A model generated the notes under the pieces. It was not told the DNA's origin. It did not search any database and saw only the letters and a list, made by a program, of their open reading frames with translations. A stretch of DNA of 64,000 nt, taken from Psychrosphaera aestuarii (GTDB taxonomy: Bacteria > Pseudomonadota > Gammaproteobacteria > Enterobacterales > Alteromonadaceae). The stretch's first letter is position 1, and each line of letters begins with the position of its first letter. The stretch spans positions 2,790,001 to 2,854,000 of the forward strand of contig NZ_CP072844.1 of assembly GCF_017948405.1 (NCBI RefSeq). Direction: 5' to 3'. The translations under genes and the position numbers were made by a program. Positions 35,437 to 46,575 of the stretch are shown in pieces.

Positions 35437-36582
35437 ATGACAGAGTCATCAAATAATAAATTTCATCAAATTATTCAAGCTCGTTTTGTTGACTTGATGA
35501 TATCAGACAAAGTCGCTAAAACCCGTTTAGGTTTAACACCCACATTAATAGAAACTACTACTACGCGAGACTTACTGTCGGTTGAAGCCAAAGCTCAAAA
35601 ACTAAAAGAGCGAAAAATAAAAACCGAAGAAGAGTTTAAGGTTTACGTTAATGAATATTTTCATGACGCACTGTTTGATTATATCGACAGCAAAGTAACT
35701 GACCCTGAATATTTGTTCAGCGAAGTTCTAAAGCTAGACACTAATTTAGCTAAAACTGTAGATGCTTGCCTCTCGAAAGCATTAAATACCAAACAGCTCG
35801 CTGCGCTTATAGAGCCAAATACTATTATTAAGCGGGAACTACTAAACATTGTAAACAAACCCCCTTTCCGTGAAAAAGACTCGACAAAACCTTTTCAAGA
35901 AGATGTTGGTTTAGCCATTAGGTATGTTGGAATTGACAATATAAAAGCGCCACTGCTGGCGATAATTGCAAAACAGTGGTTGCCACACAGCACAGATCCT
36001 TTTTCAGACTTTAAACTAAAATTGTGGCAATACTCCATTGCAACAGCAAATTGTATGGAAACCTTGGCACCACGTTTTAATGTGAACCCTCTTCACGCTT
36101 TCACTCTTGGTCTCTTGCATAGTTTTGGGTATGGTTTAGTGATGAGAATGTACCTTAGGGCTTTTGATAAAATTAGGCTTGAAGAAATGCACAAGGCGCG
36201 AAACTCTGGTCGTAGTGATATTGAAAAGGTTTTAAACTCTTTAGTATTAGATGGTGAGTTTGCGAGTCAATTGGTGCTTAACCATGGGTTAGATGTGAGT
36301 CTTTTACTACTGCAACACTTAGAATTAAAATTTGCTCCACTAGCTCCAGCAATGGAGCAAATTGTTAATAATGAAGCGATTGATTCGCTTACGCCGATAG
36401 CGTCTCTATTATTGAAATCAAAGACTTATTCTCAATACAAGTTATTGCAAAAAGCTAGACTGATTGAATTACCAGAAGCAAAACGCTTTCTTACTGGCTG
36501 TAAAATCAATAATGACTTTGTCACTATCCTTAATAAAATAAATCTAACAAAACTGAATTTATCGAATAGAACTAGCCAATAA
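35437..36582 (+). CDS. HDOD-domain signalling protein
   Basis: Predicted regulatory protein, 381 residues. The region from about 165 to 300 resembles an HDOD domain: AIRYVGIDNIKAPLLAIIAKQW, LWQYSIATANCMETLAPRFNV and HAFTLGLLHSFGYGLVMRM, where the usual HD dyad position reads HS, so no phosphohydrolase activity is expected. The N-terminal 130 residues are helical and not recognised. It follows pabA by 21 bp. HDOD proteins act in signalling and biofilm control in related genera; no partner is visible. Confidence 0.72.
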   Translation: MTESSNNKFHQIIQARFVDLMISDKVAKTRLGLTPTLIETTTTRDLLSVEAKAQKLKERKIKTEEEFKVYVNEYFHDALFDYIDSKVTDPEYLFSEVLKLDTNLAKTVDACLSKALNTKQLAALIEPNTIIKRELLNIVNKPPFREKDSTKPFQEDVGLAIRYVGIDNIKAPLLAIIAKQWLPHSTDPFSDFKLKLWQYSIATANCMETLAPRFNVNPLHAFTLGLLHSFGYGLVMRMYLRAFDKIRLEEMHKARNSGRSDIEKVLNSLVLDGEFASQLVLNHGLDVSLLLLQHLELKFAPLAPAMEQIVNNEAIDSLTPIASLLLKSKTYSQYKLLQKARLIELPEAKRFLTGCKINNDFVTILNKINLTKLNLSNRTSQ

Positions 36583-38141
<1,559 letters not shown>

Positions 38142-38161
38142 TTTAGCGCTCGTTAAGTATA

Positions 38162-38189
38162 AATAGCCAATTTTTTATTGGCTATTTTT
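38162..38189 (+). terminator. Internal terminator-like hairpin between argD and astA
   Basis: AATAGCCAA (38162-38170) and TTGGCTATT (38178-38186) form a perfect 9-bp stem with a 7-nt AT loop and a T run. It lies 20 bp after argD and 20 bp before astA, so it would reduce read-through into the degradative genes. Confidence 0.75.
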
Positions 38190-38207
38190 ATAAAGGAAGA
38201 AGATGTG

Positions 38208-39233
38208 ATGTTTGTAATTCGTCCAATCCAAGAAAAAGACTTCCCTGAACTTCTGAAAATTGCAGAAGAGTCAGGGCATGGTTTTACATCGTTACCGGTT
38301 AATGATGAGCTAATTGCCAAAAAAATCCAGCGCGCAGAAGCGTCATTTAAGTCAAAAGTGTCTGACAAAAAAGAAGAACACGGGTTTCTCTTTGTTATGG
38401 AAGACGTGGCGTCGGGTAAAATAATGGGCACTAGTGGCATTGAGTCATATGTAGGACTTGATGATGCCTTTTACCATTATCATTTAGGTAAGGTTGTTCA
38501 TAATAGTCGACAGCTCAATATTTATAACACAGCGGATATATTAACCTTGTGTAATGACTATACGGGTGCGAGTGAATTATGCACATTATTCTTAAGAGAA
38601 GAGTTCCGTAAAGGCTGTACAGGTCGTATTTTAAGTAAGTTTAGGTTCTTATTTTTAGCTCAACACCAAGAGCGCTTTTCCAATACCGTTATCGCAGAAA
38701 TGCGCGGTGTTTCTGATGAAAATGGCGACTCACCATTTTGGAAGTGGTTAGAAGAGCACTTTTTCTCAATGGACTTTCCTACGGCTGACTACCTTACGGG
38801 TATAGGCCAAAAAGTATTTATTGCTGAACTTATGCCTAAATACCCAGTTTATGTAAATCTTTTGTCAAAAGAAGCGCAAGCGGTCATAGGTAAAGTTCAT
38901 AAAAATACAGAGCCTGCACTAAAATTACTTAAATCTGAAGGCTTTACTTATAAGCAGTACGTAGACATTTTTGATGGTGGCCCTACTGTAGAAGCGGATA
39001 TATCTCAAATCCATACTGTTCAAAACAGCGATTTATTTACAGTGAACATTGTAGAAAAGCTTGAATCCGACAAAAACGTCATCATTGCTAACTTATCTGT
39101 TGAAGAGTTTAGAGCAACTGGAATAAAAACCACGTTAGATCATGAAAATATGACGGTTCTATTAACTTCGGATTATGCTGATTTATTAAATGTGAAAGCC
39201 GGCGATCAAGTACGCGCTGCCCTTTTAAAATAG
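38208..39233 (+). CDS. astA: Arginine N-succinyltransferase
   Basis: First enzyme of the arginine succinyltransferase (AST) pathway: arginine + succinyl-CoA to N2-succinylarginine. The frame opens at a TTG inside the preceding hairpin; ATG at 38208 behind AAGGA gives the family N-terminus MFVIRPIQEKDFPELLKIAEESGHGFTSLP and 341 residues, the usual AstA length. Conserved GIESYVGLDDAFYHYHLGK, GASELCTLFLREEFRKG and FPTADYLTGIGQKVFIAELMP segments are present. It is 9 bp upstream of astD. Confidence 0.95.
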   Translation: MFVIRPIQEKDFPELLKIAEESGHGFTSLPVNDELIAKKIQRAEASFKSKVSDKKEEHGFLFVMEDVASGKIMGTSGIESYVGLDDAFYHYHLGKVVHNSRQLNIYNTADILTLCNDYTGASELCTLFLREEFRKGCTGRILSKFRFLFLAQHQERFSNTVIAEMRGVSDENGDSPFWKWLEEHFFSMDFPTADYLTGIGQKVFIAELMPKYPVYVNLLSKEAQAVIGKVHKNTEPALKLLKSEGFTYKQYVDIFDGGPTVEADISQIHTVQNSDLFTVNIVEKLESDKNVIIANLSVEEFRATGIKTTLDHENMTVLLTSDYADLLNVKAGDQVRAALLK

Positions 39234-39242
39234 GATTATTTT

Positions 39243-40736
39243 ATGTCAAATAGTGAAAACAAATATATTAATGGCCAATTTATAAACGGCGAATGGGTTG
39301 CTGGCGAAGGACACCTAATTGGTTCTCTTAACCCTGCAACTGACGAATTGCTATGGGAGTCGTTAACCGCAACTGAAGAGCAAGTAGACCAAGCGGTTAA
39401 GGCTGCACGAGCGGCATTTTTACCATGGGCAGACAAAACCGTAGAAGAACGTTTAACTATTATCAAACGTTTTGCTGAATTACTTGGTGAATATAAAGAG
39501 CCAGTAGCACTTGCAATTGCCAAAGAAACGGGCAAACCGTTATGGGAAACTCGCACTGAAGTTGGCGCCATGATTGGTAAAATCGCCATCTCGGAAAAAG
39601 CGTACAATGAACGTACTGGTACAACAGAAAACCCAATGCCTCAAGGCCGCGCTATGTTACGTCACCGTCCACATGGTGTTGTTGCAGTTTATGGACCTTA
39701 CAACTTCCCAGGCCACTTGCCAAATGGTCATATTGTCCCTGCCCTAATTGCCGGTAACACGGTTATCTTTAAGCCAAGTGAACTAACACCAATGGTTGCT
39801 CAAATTACTGTTGAGTTATGGCAAAAAGCTGGCTTACCAGCAGGCGTATTGAATTTAGTTCAAGGCGAAGTAGAGACTGGCAAAGCATTAGCAAACCATC
39901 CACAAATTGATGGCTTATTCTTCACGGGTAGCTCTGGTACAGGCCATTTGTTGCATAAGCAATTTGCTGCACAACCAGGCAAAATTTTAGCGTTGGAAAT
40001 GGGCGGTAATAACCCACTAATTATCCAAGACGCAAAAAATACCGATGCCGTTGTTCATGACATTATTCAGTCCGCATTTATATCTTCAGGTCAACGTTGT
40101 ACATGTGCAAGAAAGTTACTTCTACCTAAAGGTGCTGAAGGTGACGTAGTACTTGCTAAGTTAATTGAAGCAACAAACTCAATTGTTGTTGGCGACTCTT
40201 TAGATGAAGCTTCTGAGCAACCGTTCATGGGATCAATGATTTCTGACAAAGCAGCGCTTGGCATGGTTGCAGCACAGCAACAGCTAGTTGAATTAGGCGG
40301 TAAGGTTCTTGTTGAACTTACTCACTTAAAAGAAGATACCGGTTTTGTATCACCAGGTATTATCGACTGTACTGATATTGCTGACTTCCCAGATGATGAA
40401 CATTTTGGTCCGTTATTAAAAGTTTTCCGTTTTGATGATTTTGATCAAGCAATTGAAATCGCAAATAATACAAACTACGGCTTATCAGCTGGTCTACTAA
40501 GTGATGATCAAGAACTTTACAACAAGTTCTTAAGTCGAATTAGAGCAGGTATTGTTAACTGGAATCGACCAATTACAGGAGCAAGCAGCGCTGCGCCATT
40601 TGGTGGTATTGGTCAATCTGGTAATCACAGAGCAAGTGCATACTATGCCGCTGATTATTGTGCATACCCTGTTGCATCGGTTGAGCTTGAACAAGTCACC
40701 ATGCCAGAAACCTTAAGCCCTGGCCTAAGTATTTAA
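39243..40736 (+). CDS. astD: N-succinylglutamate 5-semialdehyde dehydrogenase
   Basis: NAD-dependent oxidation of succinylglutamate semialdehyde in the AST pathway. The 497-residue aldehyde dehydrogenase has the family opening [17 protein letters not shown] site [18 protein letters not shown], catalytic Glu in [11 protein letters not shown] near 252, and catalytic Cys in [12 protein letters not shown] near 286. astB and astE are not in the window, so the pathway must be completed elsewhere or not used in full. Confidence 0.95.
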   Translation: MSNSENKYINGQFINGEWVAGEGHLIGSLNPATDELLWESLTATEEQVDQAVKAARAAFLPWADKTVEERLTIIKRFAELLGEYKEPVALAIAKETGKPLWETRTEVGAMIGKIAISEKAYNERTGTTENPMPQGRAMLRHRPHGVVAVYGPYNFPGHLPNGHIVPALIAGNTVIFKPSELTPMVAQITVELWQKAGLPAGVLNLVQGEVETGKALANHPQIDGLFFTGSSGTGHLLHKQFAAQPGKILALEMGGNNPLIIQDAKNTDAVVHDIIQSAFISSGQRCTCARKLLLPKGAEGDVVLAKLIEATNSIVVGDSLDEASEQPFMGSMISDKAALGMVAAQQQLVELGGKVLVELTHLKEDTGFVSPGIIDCTDIADFPDDEHFGPLLKVFRFDDFDQAIEIANNTNYGLSAGLLSDDQELYNKFLSRIRAGIVNWNRPITGASSAAPFGGIGQSGNHRASAYYAADYCAYPVASVELEQVTMPETLSPGLSI

Positions 40737-40743
40737 AATAAAG

Positions 40744-40766
40744 AAGCGGCTTAGCCGCTTTTTTTA
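40744..40766 (+). terminator. Terminator after astD
   Basis: AAGCGGC (40744-40750) and GCCGCTT (40754-40760) with loop TTA and a run of seven T residues. Confidence 0.9.
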
Positions 40767-40817
40767 AACAACAAATTTGTTTTATCAACATCAAGTAAAA
40801 AGATTCAAGGAATTGTC

Positions 40818-41624
40818 ATGCATACAAATGTAAACGCTCTTTTTGATAACATGTGGGAAAAATATCTAACCGTTACTCCTTCAGCAAAACAAATCCACGC
40901 TTTATTGGGTGAAGGGAATGGCAAAGACGTTATCAATGATCATATTGCATTACGCACATTTAATTTAGAAAAAGTGAGCTTAGATAAACTCGCACAACAC
41001 TTTTTATCACTTGGTTACAAAGACGGTGGTGACTATGATTTTGAGGCGAAGAAATTAAAAGCGAAACACTTCGAACACGCAGATCCAACTTTGCCAAAAG
41101 TGTTTATTAGTGAGCTATTAGTAGAAGAGTTTTCTGAAAATACCCAGCGTATTATTAAGGACTTGGTTGAACAGATTGATGAGTCTTCTGTGACTGCAGA
41201 TAACTTCTTGTACTCAGGTACGCAATGGAAAGTTAGTTCTAATGACTACAAAGTGTTACTAGAAGAAAGTGAGTATGCGGCTTGGATGGCAGCTTGGGGA
41301 TATATTCCGAACCACTTTACCGTAAGTGTAAATCAATTAACAAAATTTGAAACTCTTGAGCAAGTAAACCAAAAGCTTAAAGATGCAGGTTTTGTTTTAA
41401 ATGCGTCTGGTGGCGAAATAAAAGGTTCTGCGGAAGTATTATTAGAGCAGTCTTCAACTATGGCTGATAAAGCTACAGTTTCTTTTATCGATGGTGATGA
41501 GTTAGTGCCAAGTTGTTTTTATGAGTTCGCAAAGCGTTACGAAGTAAAACCTGGCGAGCTTTATTCAGGATTTGTTGCAGCTTCTGCTGATAAGATCTTT
41601 GAAAGTACTAACGTAAAAGGTTAA
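40818..41624 (+). CDS. DUF1338 (2-oxoadipate dioxygenase/decarboxylase-like) protein
   Basis: 268-residue protein of the DUF1338 superfamily, whose characterised member HglS is an Fe(II)-dependent enzyme converting 2-oxoadipate to D-2-hydroxyglutarate. Metal ligand candidates are His in NDHIALRTF near residue 41, His in GYIPNHFTVSVN near 172, and Glu in PSCFYEFAKRYE near 234, matching the fold's two-His-one-Glu site. It follows astD, as in Shewanella, which suggests a role in amino acid or 2-oxo acid degradation. AAGGAATT site before the ATG. The exact substrate is unknown. Confidence 0.82.
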   Translation: MHTNVNALFDNMWEKYLTVTPSAKQIHALLGEGNGKDVINDHIALRTFNLEKVSLDKLAQHFLSLGYKDGGDYDFEAKKLKAKHFEHADPTLPKVFISELLVEEFSENTQRIIKDLVEQIDESSVTADNFLYSGTQWKVSSNDYKVLLEESEYAAWMAAWGYIPNHFTVSVNQLTKFETLEQVNQKLKDAGFVLNASGGEIKGSAEVLLEQSSTMADKATVSFIDGDELVPSCFYEFAKRYEVKPGELYSGFVAASADKIFESTNVKG

Positions 41625-41658
41625 ATTTATGCTTTGAGTTGTAAAAAAGGAAATTTTT

Positions 41659-42009
41659 ATGGTCACAGACAAAACCGCCTACGTAGAACTAATGAACTAT
41701 CTTACAAGTAGTAAAGATATTTTTGTTCAATCAGAGAGTGAAACTCTTTCTGATATTACATTAGAGGTGTTAGTTGAAAATGAAATTTCCACTCAAATTA
41801 TAAACCTTTGTAGCCAGCATGAAGACCTAGAAACTAACCATAGGTCTATCATAGTTCGTGAAGTAGACGGCATAGTTTATGACATGCAACAAGTGCTGGC
41901 TGAATACTGGGATAAACCAGTAAATCAAACACAGATAGAATTCATTACCGAATTTACCTCTCTTATTAAAAATGTATTCGACAGCGCTATCGCTGACCTA
42001 CTCGATTAA
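41659..42009 (+). CDS. DUF3802-like small protein
   Basis: A 116-residue acidic helical protein that resembles DUF3802 from Vibrio and Shewanella (MVTDKTAYVELMNYLTSSKD; IIVREVDGIVYDMQQVLAEYWDKP; ITEFTSLIKNVFDSAIADLLD). Function unknown, no signal or TM. Strong AAAAAGGAAA site. Its TAA overlaps the ATG at 42009, tying it to the yhfA gene. Confidence 0.68.
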   Translation: MVTDKTAYVELMNYLTSSKDIFVQSESETLSDITLEVLVENEISTQIINLCSQHEDLETNHRSIIVREVDGIVYDMQQVLAEYWDKPVNQTQIEFITEFTSLIKNVFDSAIADLLD

Positions 42010-42020
42010 TGGAATTAGCA

Positions 42021-42425
42021 ATGAAAGCAAATGTATCATGGCGTGAAGGTATGGCCTTTGAAGGTCAAACGGAGTCAGGACACAAAATAGTGTTAGACGG
42101 CAGTAACCCTGGTAGTGGTCCAAGTCCGATGGAAATGGTGCTATTGTCAGCGGCAACTTGTAGCGCGATTGATGTTGTGTCTATTCTTGAAAAAGCACGT
42201 CAAACTTTCAAAAATGTTGAAGTTGAAGTCGATGCTGAACGAGCGGAAACCGTTCCTAAGGTATTCACTAAAATTCACCTTAAATTTATTGTGACAGGCA
42301 CTGCGGTTGCAGAAAGCCATGTAGAACGAGCAGTTCGTTTATCTGCTGATAAATATTGCTCAGTTGCGAAGATGCTTGAGGCTAGCGTCGCTATTTCGCA
42401 TGACTATGAAATAAAAGAGCTTTAA
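42021..42425 (+). CDS. yhfA: OsmC-family protein YhfA
   Basis: OsmC/Ohr-fold protein, 134 residues, closely resembling E. coli YhfA in the blocks GSGPSPMEMVLLSAATCSAIDVVSILEKARQ and AVRLSADKYCSVAKMLEASV. The two cysteines (TCSAID and YCSVAK) are conserved and fit a redox or peroxide role, but YhfA itself has no established substrate. An upstream ATG at 42009 overlaps the previous stop; TGGA before the ATG at 42021 and alignment with YhfA favour the later start. Confidence 0.85.
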   Translation: MKANVSWREGMAFEGQTESGHKIVLDGSNPGSGPSPMEMVLLSAATCSAIDVVSILEKARQTFKNVEVEVDAERAETVPKVFTKIHLKFIVTGTAVAESHVERAVRLSADKYCSVAKMLEASVAISHDYEIKEL

Positions 42426-42569
42426 GCTTTTTGATTAAGAAATATTAACGATATCTATGTTGATATTTCTTAATTCCCTTCTATATTTTGAAAAATAATT
42501 TTGTGAATGGGTCGGATTGATTTATCATCCGCCCTTTCGTTAATCTATTTTGTTTTGAGGAATTGTTAG

Positions 42570-43364
42570 TTGCAATCTAAACTTAAACTTCACGGTTTTA
42601 ACAACTTAACAAAGAGCTTAGGCTTTTGTATTTATGACGTCTGTTATGCCCAAACCGAGGCTCAACGCCAACAGTATATCGAATATATCGATGAGCAATA
42701 CAATGCTGATCGTTTAACAGATATTCTTACTGAAGTGTGCGACATCATAGGTGCAAACATCTTAAATGTTGCTCGTCAAGATTATGATCCTCAAGGTGCT
42801 TCGGTTACTATTTTAGTAAGTGAAGAAGAAATTAAGTCTCCAGATGAAGTGGATCAAAGTGAAACGCCAGGACCTATCCCAGAGAGTGTCGTAAGCCATT
42901 TAGATAAGAGCCATATTTGTGTCCATACTTATCCTGAAATTCACCCTCACGATGGTATTTGTACCTTTAGAGCTGACATAGAAGTATCAACTTGTGGCGT
43001 TATCTCTCCACTTAAAGCCTTGAACTATCTAATTCATGCATTAGAGTCAGACATTGTTACTTTAGACTACCGTGTGCGCGGTTTTACCCGTGATACGGAA
43101 GGCAACAAACATTATATTGATCATGAAATAAACTCTATTCAAAACTTTATCGGTGATGACATTCTTGACCAATACAACATGATCGACGTAAATGTATATC
43201 AAGAGAATATGTTCCACACCAAAATGATGATCAACAATAACGACTTAAACAACTATCTATTTGGTTTAAGTACAGATGATTTGAGTGAAGAAGAACAACA
43301 AGAAATACGTGATAAATTACAACGAGAGATGCAAGAGATCTTCTACGGTCGTAATATATATTAA
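42570..43364 (+). CDS. speD: S-adenosylmethionine decarboxylase
   Basis: Provides aminopropyl donor for spermidine synthesis. The 264-residue proenzyme follows E. coli SpeD throughout: [24 protein letters not shown], then AHLDKS-type cleavage site in [15 protein letters not shown] (the Ser becomes the pyruvoyl group), [22 protein letters not shown], and C-terminal [12 protein letters not shown] start with GAGG 9 nt upstream. speE is not adjacent. A terminator follows. Confidence 0.96.
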   Translation: MQSKLKLHGFNNLTKSLGFCIYDVCYAQTEAQRQQYIEYIDEQYNADRLTDILTEVCDIIGANILNVARQDYDPQGASVTILVSEEEIKSPDEVDQSETPGPIPESVVSHLDKSHICVHTYPEIHPHDGICTFRADIEVSTCGVISPLKALNYLIHALESDIVTLDYRVRGFTRDTEGNKHYIDHEINSIQNFIGDDILDQYNMIDVNVYQENMFHTKMMINNNDLNNYLFGLSTDDLSEEEQQEIRDKLQREMQEIFYGRNIY

Positions 43365-43381
43365 TCTACAGTTCACAATAT

Positions 43382-43408
43382 AAAACGGCTTAAGTGCCGT
43401 TTTTTTTT
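43382..43408 (+). terminator. Terminator after speD
   Basis: AAAACGGC (43382-43389) and GCCGTTTT (43396-43403) with a 6-nt loop, then further T residues. Confidence 0.9.
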
Positions 43409-43425
43409 GAGCCTAAGGAAGTTAA

Positions 43426-43839
43426 ATGTTTGCTATAAAAATCCAACCCCGATTTCAAGAGACGGACGCACTAGCACATATCAATAACACTGTGATACCC
43501 GTTTGGTTTGAAAGTGCACGCCCTGGTATATTTAAAATTTTTAATCCAACGCAAGACTTAGATAATTGGAATTTAATTATTGCCAAAATTGAGGTTAATT
43601 ACGTAGCACAGATTCATTACAAACATGAAGTCGAGATACGGACTCATGTCAGTAAAATAGGCCGTTCTTCATTAAATATTTTGCAAGAAGTGTGGCAACA
43701 AGGCTCGCGAGTCGCTTGGGGTGAATGTGTAATGGTCAAGTTTGACTATAAGACCAACACATCGTCAGCTATCACAGACAACGAACGAGACCAATTAACC
43801 GAACATTTAGTAGATAAAGATGAGTTGTTAAAAAGCTAA
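43426..43839 (+). CDS. Hotdog-fold acyl-CoA thioesterase (4HBT type)
   Basis: 137-residue cytoplasmic hotdog protein, YbgC/FadM-like. It has the 4-hydroxybenzoyl-CoA thioesterase active-site pattern ETDALAHINNTVIPVWFESAR, with the Asp near residue 14, and EVNYVAQIHYKHEVEIRTHVSKIGRSS strands. AAGGAAG precedes the ATG. It is convergent with, and overlaps by 12 bp, the GGDEF-EAL gene. The natural substrate is not deducible. Confidence 0.85.
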   Translation: MFAIKIQPRFQETDALAHINNTVIPVWFESARPGIFKIFNPTQDLDNWNLIIAKIEVNYVAQIHYKHEVEIRTHVSKIGRSSLNILQEVWQQGSRVAWGECVMVKFDYKTNTSSAITDNERDQLTEHLVDKDELLKS

Positions 43840-46080
43840 TAAATTGTTCTTATGCCACTGTACGTAGTCTTCAAACTGCAGTGGCTTAGAAAAATAATAA
43901 CCCTGCAGAATATCAACATCTCTTCCTTTTAGTACAGCGACTTGTTTTTCATCCTCAACACCTTCAGCAACCACACGCATCTCTAAGTTTTTTGCTAGGC
44001 TAATGATGGTTTCGACTATGCTCAAACCAGAACTATCTAATATTCGATCGACAAATGATTTATCTATTTTCAGCTCTTGAACCGGATAAGCATGTAAATT
44101 CGATAAGTTTGAATAACCCGTGCCAAAATCATCAATTGAAAATGTAAAACCTGTTCTAGCGATTTCATTCATTTGTTGAACTGTTTGTGAAATATCATGA
44201 GAAAGCATGCTCTCTGTGATTTCAAGAGTGATAAAGCTAGGATCCACATTAAATTTATCTAATGTATCCATTAACAAACGTCTGAAATTTGTCGACTTGA
44301 ATTGTGAGTGGCTAATATTTATTGAAACCTTAAAGTCTTGAGGAAGAATAGCTTCCACTTCTAGGGTTTTAATTAGCTTACATATATCTTCAAGAACAAT
44401 ATCTTGTAAACTTTGTATCAAGCCAAATTGTTCTGCTACTGAAATAAACTCATCTGGAGGAATCATGCCTTTGTCAGGGTGAAGCCACCTTATAAGCGCC
44501 TCTGCACCGCATAATTTGCCATAACGGTCGACTTGAGGTTGAAAAAAGGCACAAAATTGTCGATTTTCAATAGCAGAAACAATGTCAGATTCGAAGGTTA
44601 ACTGCCTATCTAGTAGCGTTTGTTTTTGAGGATCATAATAACTATAACTATTCCCCCCTTGCCGTTTTGAGTTATACATCGCGGTATCGGCAAATTTCAT
44701 AATGTTTTGCGCGTTTGTTGTGCCATCGATAACGCAAATGCCAATACTACAAGATACTTGAAAGACTAATTCTTCAATTTCAAACTTAGCTGTAAAAGCG
44801 TCTTGAACTTTATTTGCAACAATTGATATTTCTAACTGCGCCTGTTCGAGTGTTTTTCCGACATTCTCTACCAAAATAACAAACTCATCACCACCAATGC
44901 GGGCTAAGATGTCGCTTTTTCTTAATGTAGAACGCAATCGCTCGGATACATCTTTTAGCAGCTTATCACCCGCTGAGTGCCCTAACGAGTCGTTAATGCG
45001 CTTAAATTCATCTAAGTCTAAAAACAAAATAGCCCCAAACTCTTGCGACATCGCTTTGCTATCAACGGTAAGCTCTAAACGTTCATTAAACATTCTACGA
45101 TTTGGTAGCTGCGTCAGAGGATCAAAATAAGCTAATTGCTTTACTTTCTTTTGTGTTTTTTTTGCCTCAGTTACGTCTCTGGCCATCCAAAGCACATGCT
45201 TGGCTTTTTCTGACTCATCGGTATTATAATGAATGGGCGTAATACGACCTTCAAATATAGCTACTCCAGAGTCACCTTGAATGGAGTATTCATATTCTTG
45301 GGTTTTGTCTGTGGCTAATGCAGCACCTATAACTGACATTATTTTTTCCGCGTCTGCTGGCGGAAAAATATCATTTACATTTTGGTTAATAATCTCTGTA
45401 GCGGAAATATAAACTAAGTTATCTGGCGAGCCGTGAACATCTTCGTACAAACCAGTTTCGTCAATGATCAAAGCTAAGTCTGGCATTACTTTGGTGAATG
45501 CTCGAAATTTTTCATTACTCTTTTTTAACGCTTCAATTTTTAGTTCGTTGTCTCTCGATGCAGTTATAGCCGTTAGTATCGCTGATGTAAAATGGCTAAA
45601 AAACTTTAAAAACTCTACTTGCCTTCGATTAACAGCTAGCTCCTGATTAGAAAAAAGAACCATAAGTCCAATCAAACAATTGTCATCATTAATAATAGGC
45701 ACGCCAACAGTATGTAAAATGTTTGTTGGAGAAGAAGGTGTTGCAGTTGGCTCACTCGGAGTCTGTATATTAGACTCAAGTTCAAAGGAGCGGTATTTCA
45801 AGTCGAAAGACGCTGGCCTATCAGGTTTATACCCAAAATAAGAAAGAGGGACTTCATCAATGTCATTTAATCTTTCGATTTTATTGCTCGGAGCGGCTAT
45901 AAAATAAAAGTTGTCGCCTATTTTCTCAAAAATTGCACACTGTGCATTCGGAATAGAAATCGTATTCTCTAAATCCAGGCACACTTGATCCAATTGTTCG
46001 TGACTAGCTTGACCACTTGCAATTGACGATAGTGTATTTGCCTTTTCAAATAGCAGTTTGTTCAGATGTTCTATATTCAC
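43828..46080 (-). CDS. GAF-PAS-GGDEF-EAL cyclic-di-GMP signalling protein
   Basis: Cytoplasmic 750-residue bifunctional c-di-GMP protein: a GAF-like sensor (about 20-175), a PAS domain (about 195-305, MPDLALIIDETGLYEDVHG), a GGDEF domain (about 320-485, with GGDEF at 396-400 intact), and an EAL domain (about 495-745, GAEALIRW at 525-532, DDFGTGYSNLSNL, AEGVED, QGYYFSKP). All main catalytic residues of both domains are present, so it could make and break c-di-GMP. It starts with GTG at 46078-46080. It overlaps the hotdog gene tail to tail. Confidence 0.93.
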   Translation of the reverse strand: MNIEHLNKLLFEKANTLSSIASGQASHEQLDQVCLDLENTISIPNAQCAIFEKIGDNFYFIAAPSNKIERLNDIDEVPLSYFGYKPDRPASFDLKYRSFELESNIQTPSEPTATPSSPTNILHTVGVPIINDDNCLIGLMVLFSNQELAVNRRQVEFLKFFSHFTSAILTAITASRDNELKIEALKKSNEKFRAFTKVMPDLALIIDETGLYEDVHGSPDNLVYISATEIINQNVNDIFPPADAEKIMSVIGAALATDKTQEYEYSIQGDSGVAIFEGRITPIHYNTDESEKAKHVLWMARDVTEAKKTQKKVKQLAYFDPLTQLPNRRMFNERLELTVDSKAMSQEFGAILFLDLDEFKRINDSLGHSAGDKLLKDVSERLRSTLRKSDILARIGGDEFVILVENVGKTLEQAQLEISIVANKVQDAFTAKFEIEELVFQVSCSIGICVIDGTTNAQNIMKFADTAMYNSKRQGGNSYSYYDPQKQTLLDRQLTFESDIVSAIENRQFCAFFQPQVDRYGKLCGAEALIRWLHPDKGMIPPDEFISVAEQFGLIQSLQDIVLEDICKLIKTLEVEAILPQDFKVSINISHSQFKSTNFRRLLMDTLDKFNVDPSFITLEITESMLSHDISQTVQQMNEIARTGFTFSIDDFGTGYSNLSNLHAYPVQELKIDKSFVDRILDSSGLSIVETIISLAKNLEMRVVAEGVEDEKQVAVLKGRDVDILQGYYFSKPLQFEDYVQWHKNNLLAF

Positions 46081-46149
46081 GATCTAACCGCGGTTCCGCT
46101 CCCTGTAATCGTTATCTGATTGTAAGTAACTGAAAGCTTGTGTCAATGC

Positions 46150-46575
46150 TTAAAAACGAGCATTGTCTATTTGTTCGCTTGTACCTATTTCTAGAGCTAA
46201 TGTTCGTTCTTCTTCTGTTAGAATCCCTACACAAGGCGTTCTACGACGATATTTTCGCATTTGAGGAGAGTCTTCTAACATGCCCTTAATAAAATCATCA
46301 GAGTTGCCAATTATTTCTAATAGACTTTGCCATGTTAGGTATTCGCCATATTTCATTCGACCTTCATCACGGCGTTTATTCATCGTTTCTAACATTTTAA
46401 TTTCATATTGATGATCACCTTGCTGATGACATGCCACTAACTTTTTCGCAATTGCTTGATGAATGATTAGTACTTGCTGGTCGACTAACGCTTCACGTAA
46501 CCCCCCCTTCTTAACCATATAGTTTTTGTTTCGTCTGAAGCCTAAGCCTTGTCGTTTAAACATTTTACTTTGCAT
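46150..46575 (-). CDS. Unrecognised small basic protein overlapping the MFS gene
   Basis: I do not recognise this 141-residue, Lys/Arg-rich protein; no signal or TM. Blocks include KNYMVKKGGLREALVDQQVLIIHQAIAKKL, a charged middle, and a tail YRRRTPCVGILTEEERTLALEIG. The likely helical basic character suggests nucleic acid or protein binding. It overlaps the MFS gene's 3' end by 11 bp, so the two are coupled. A second in-frame ATG lies four codons in. Neither start has a clear ribosome site. Confidence 0.65.
   Translation of the reverse strand: MQSKMFKRQGLGFRRNKNYMVKKGGLREALVDQQVLIIHQAIAKKLVACHQQGDHQYEIKMLETMNKRRDEGRMKYGEYLTWQSLLEIIGNSDDFIKGMLEDSPQMRKYRRRTPCVGILTEEERTLALEIGTSEQIDNARF

Noticed and set aside
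46086..46095. AACCGCGGTT palindrome before the GAF-PAS-GGDEF-EAL gene
   Set aside because: A 10-bp perfect palindrome near the start codon, but short and single. Chance occurrence cannot be excluded without conservation data.
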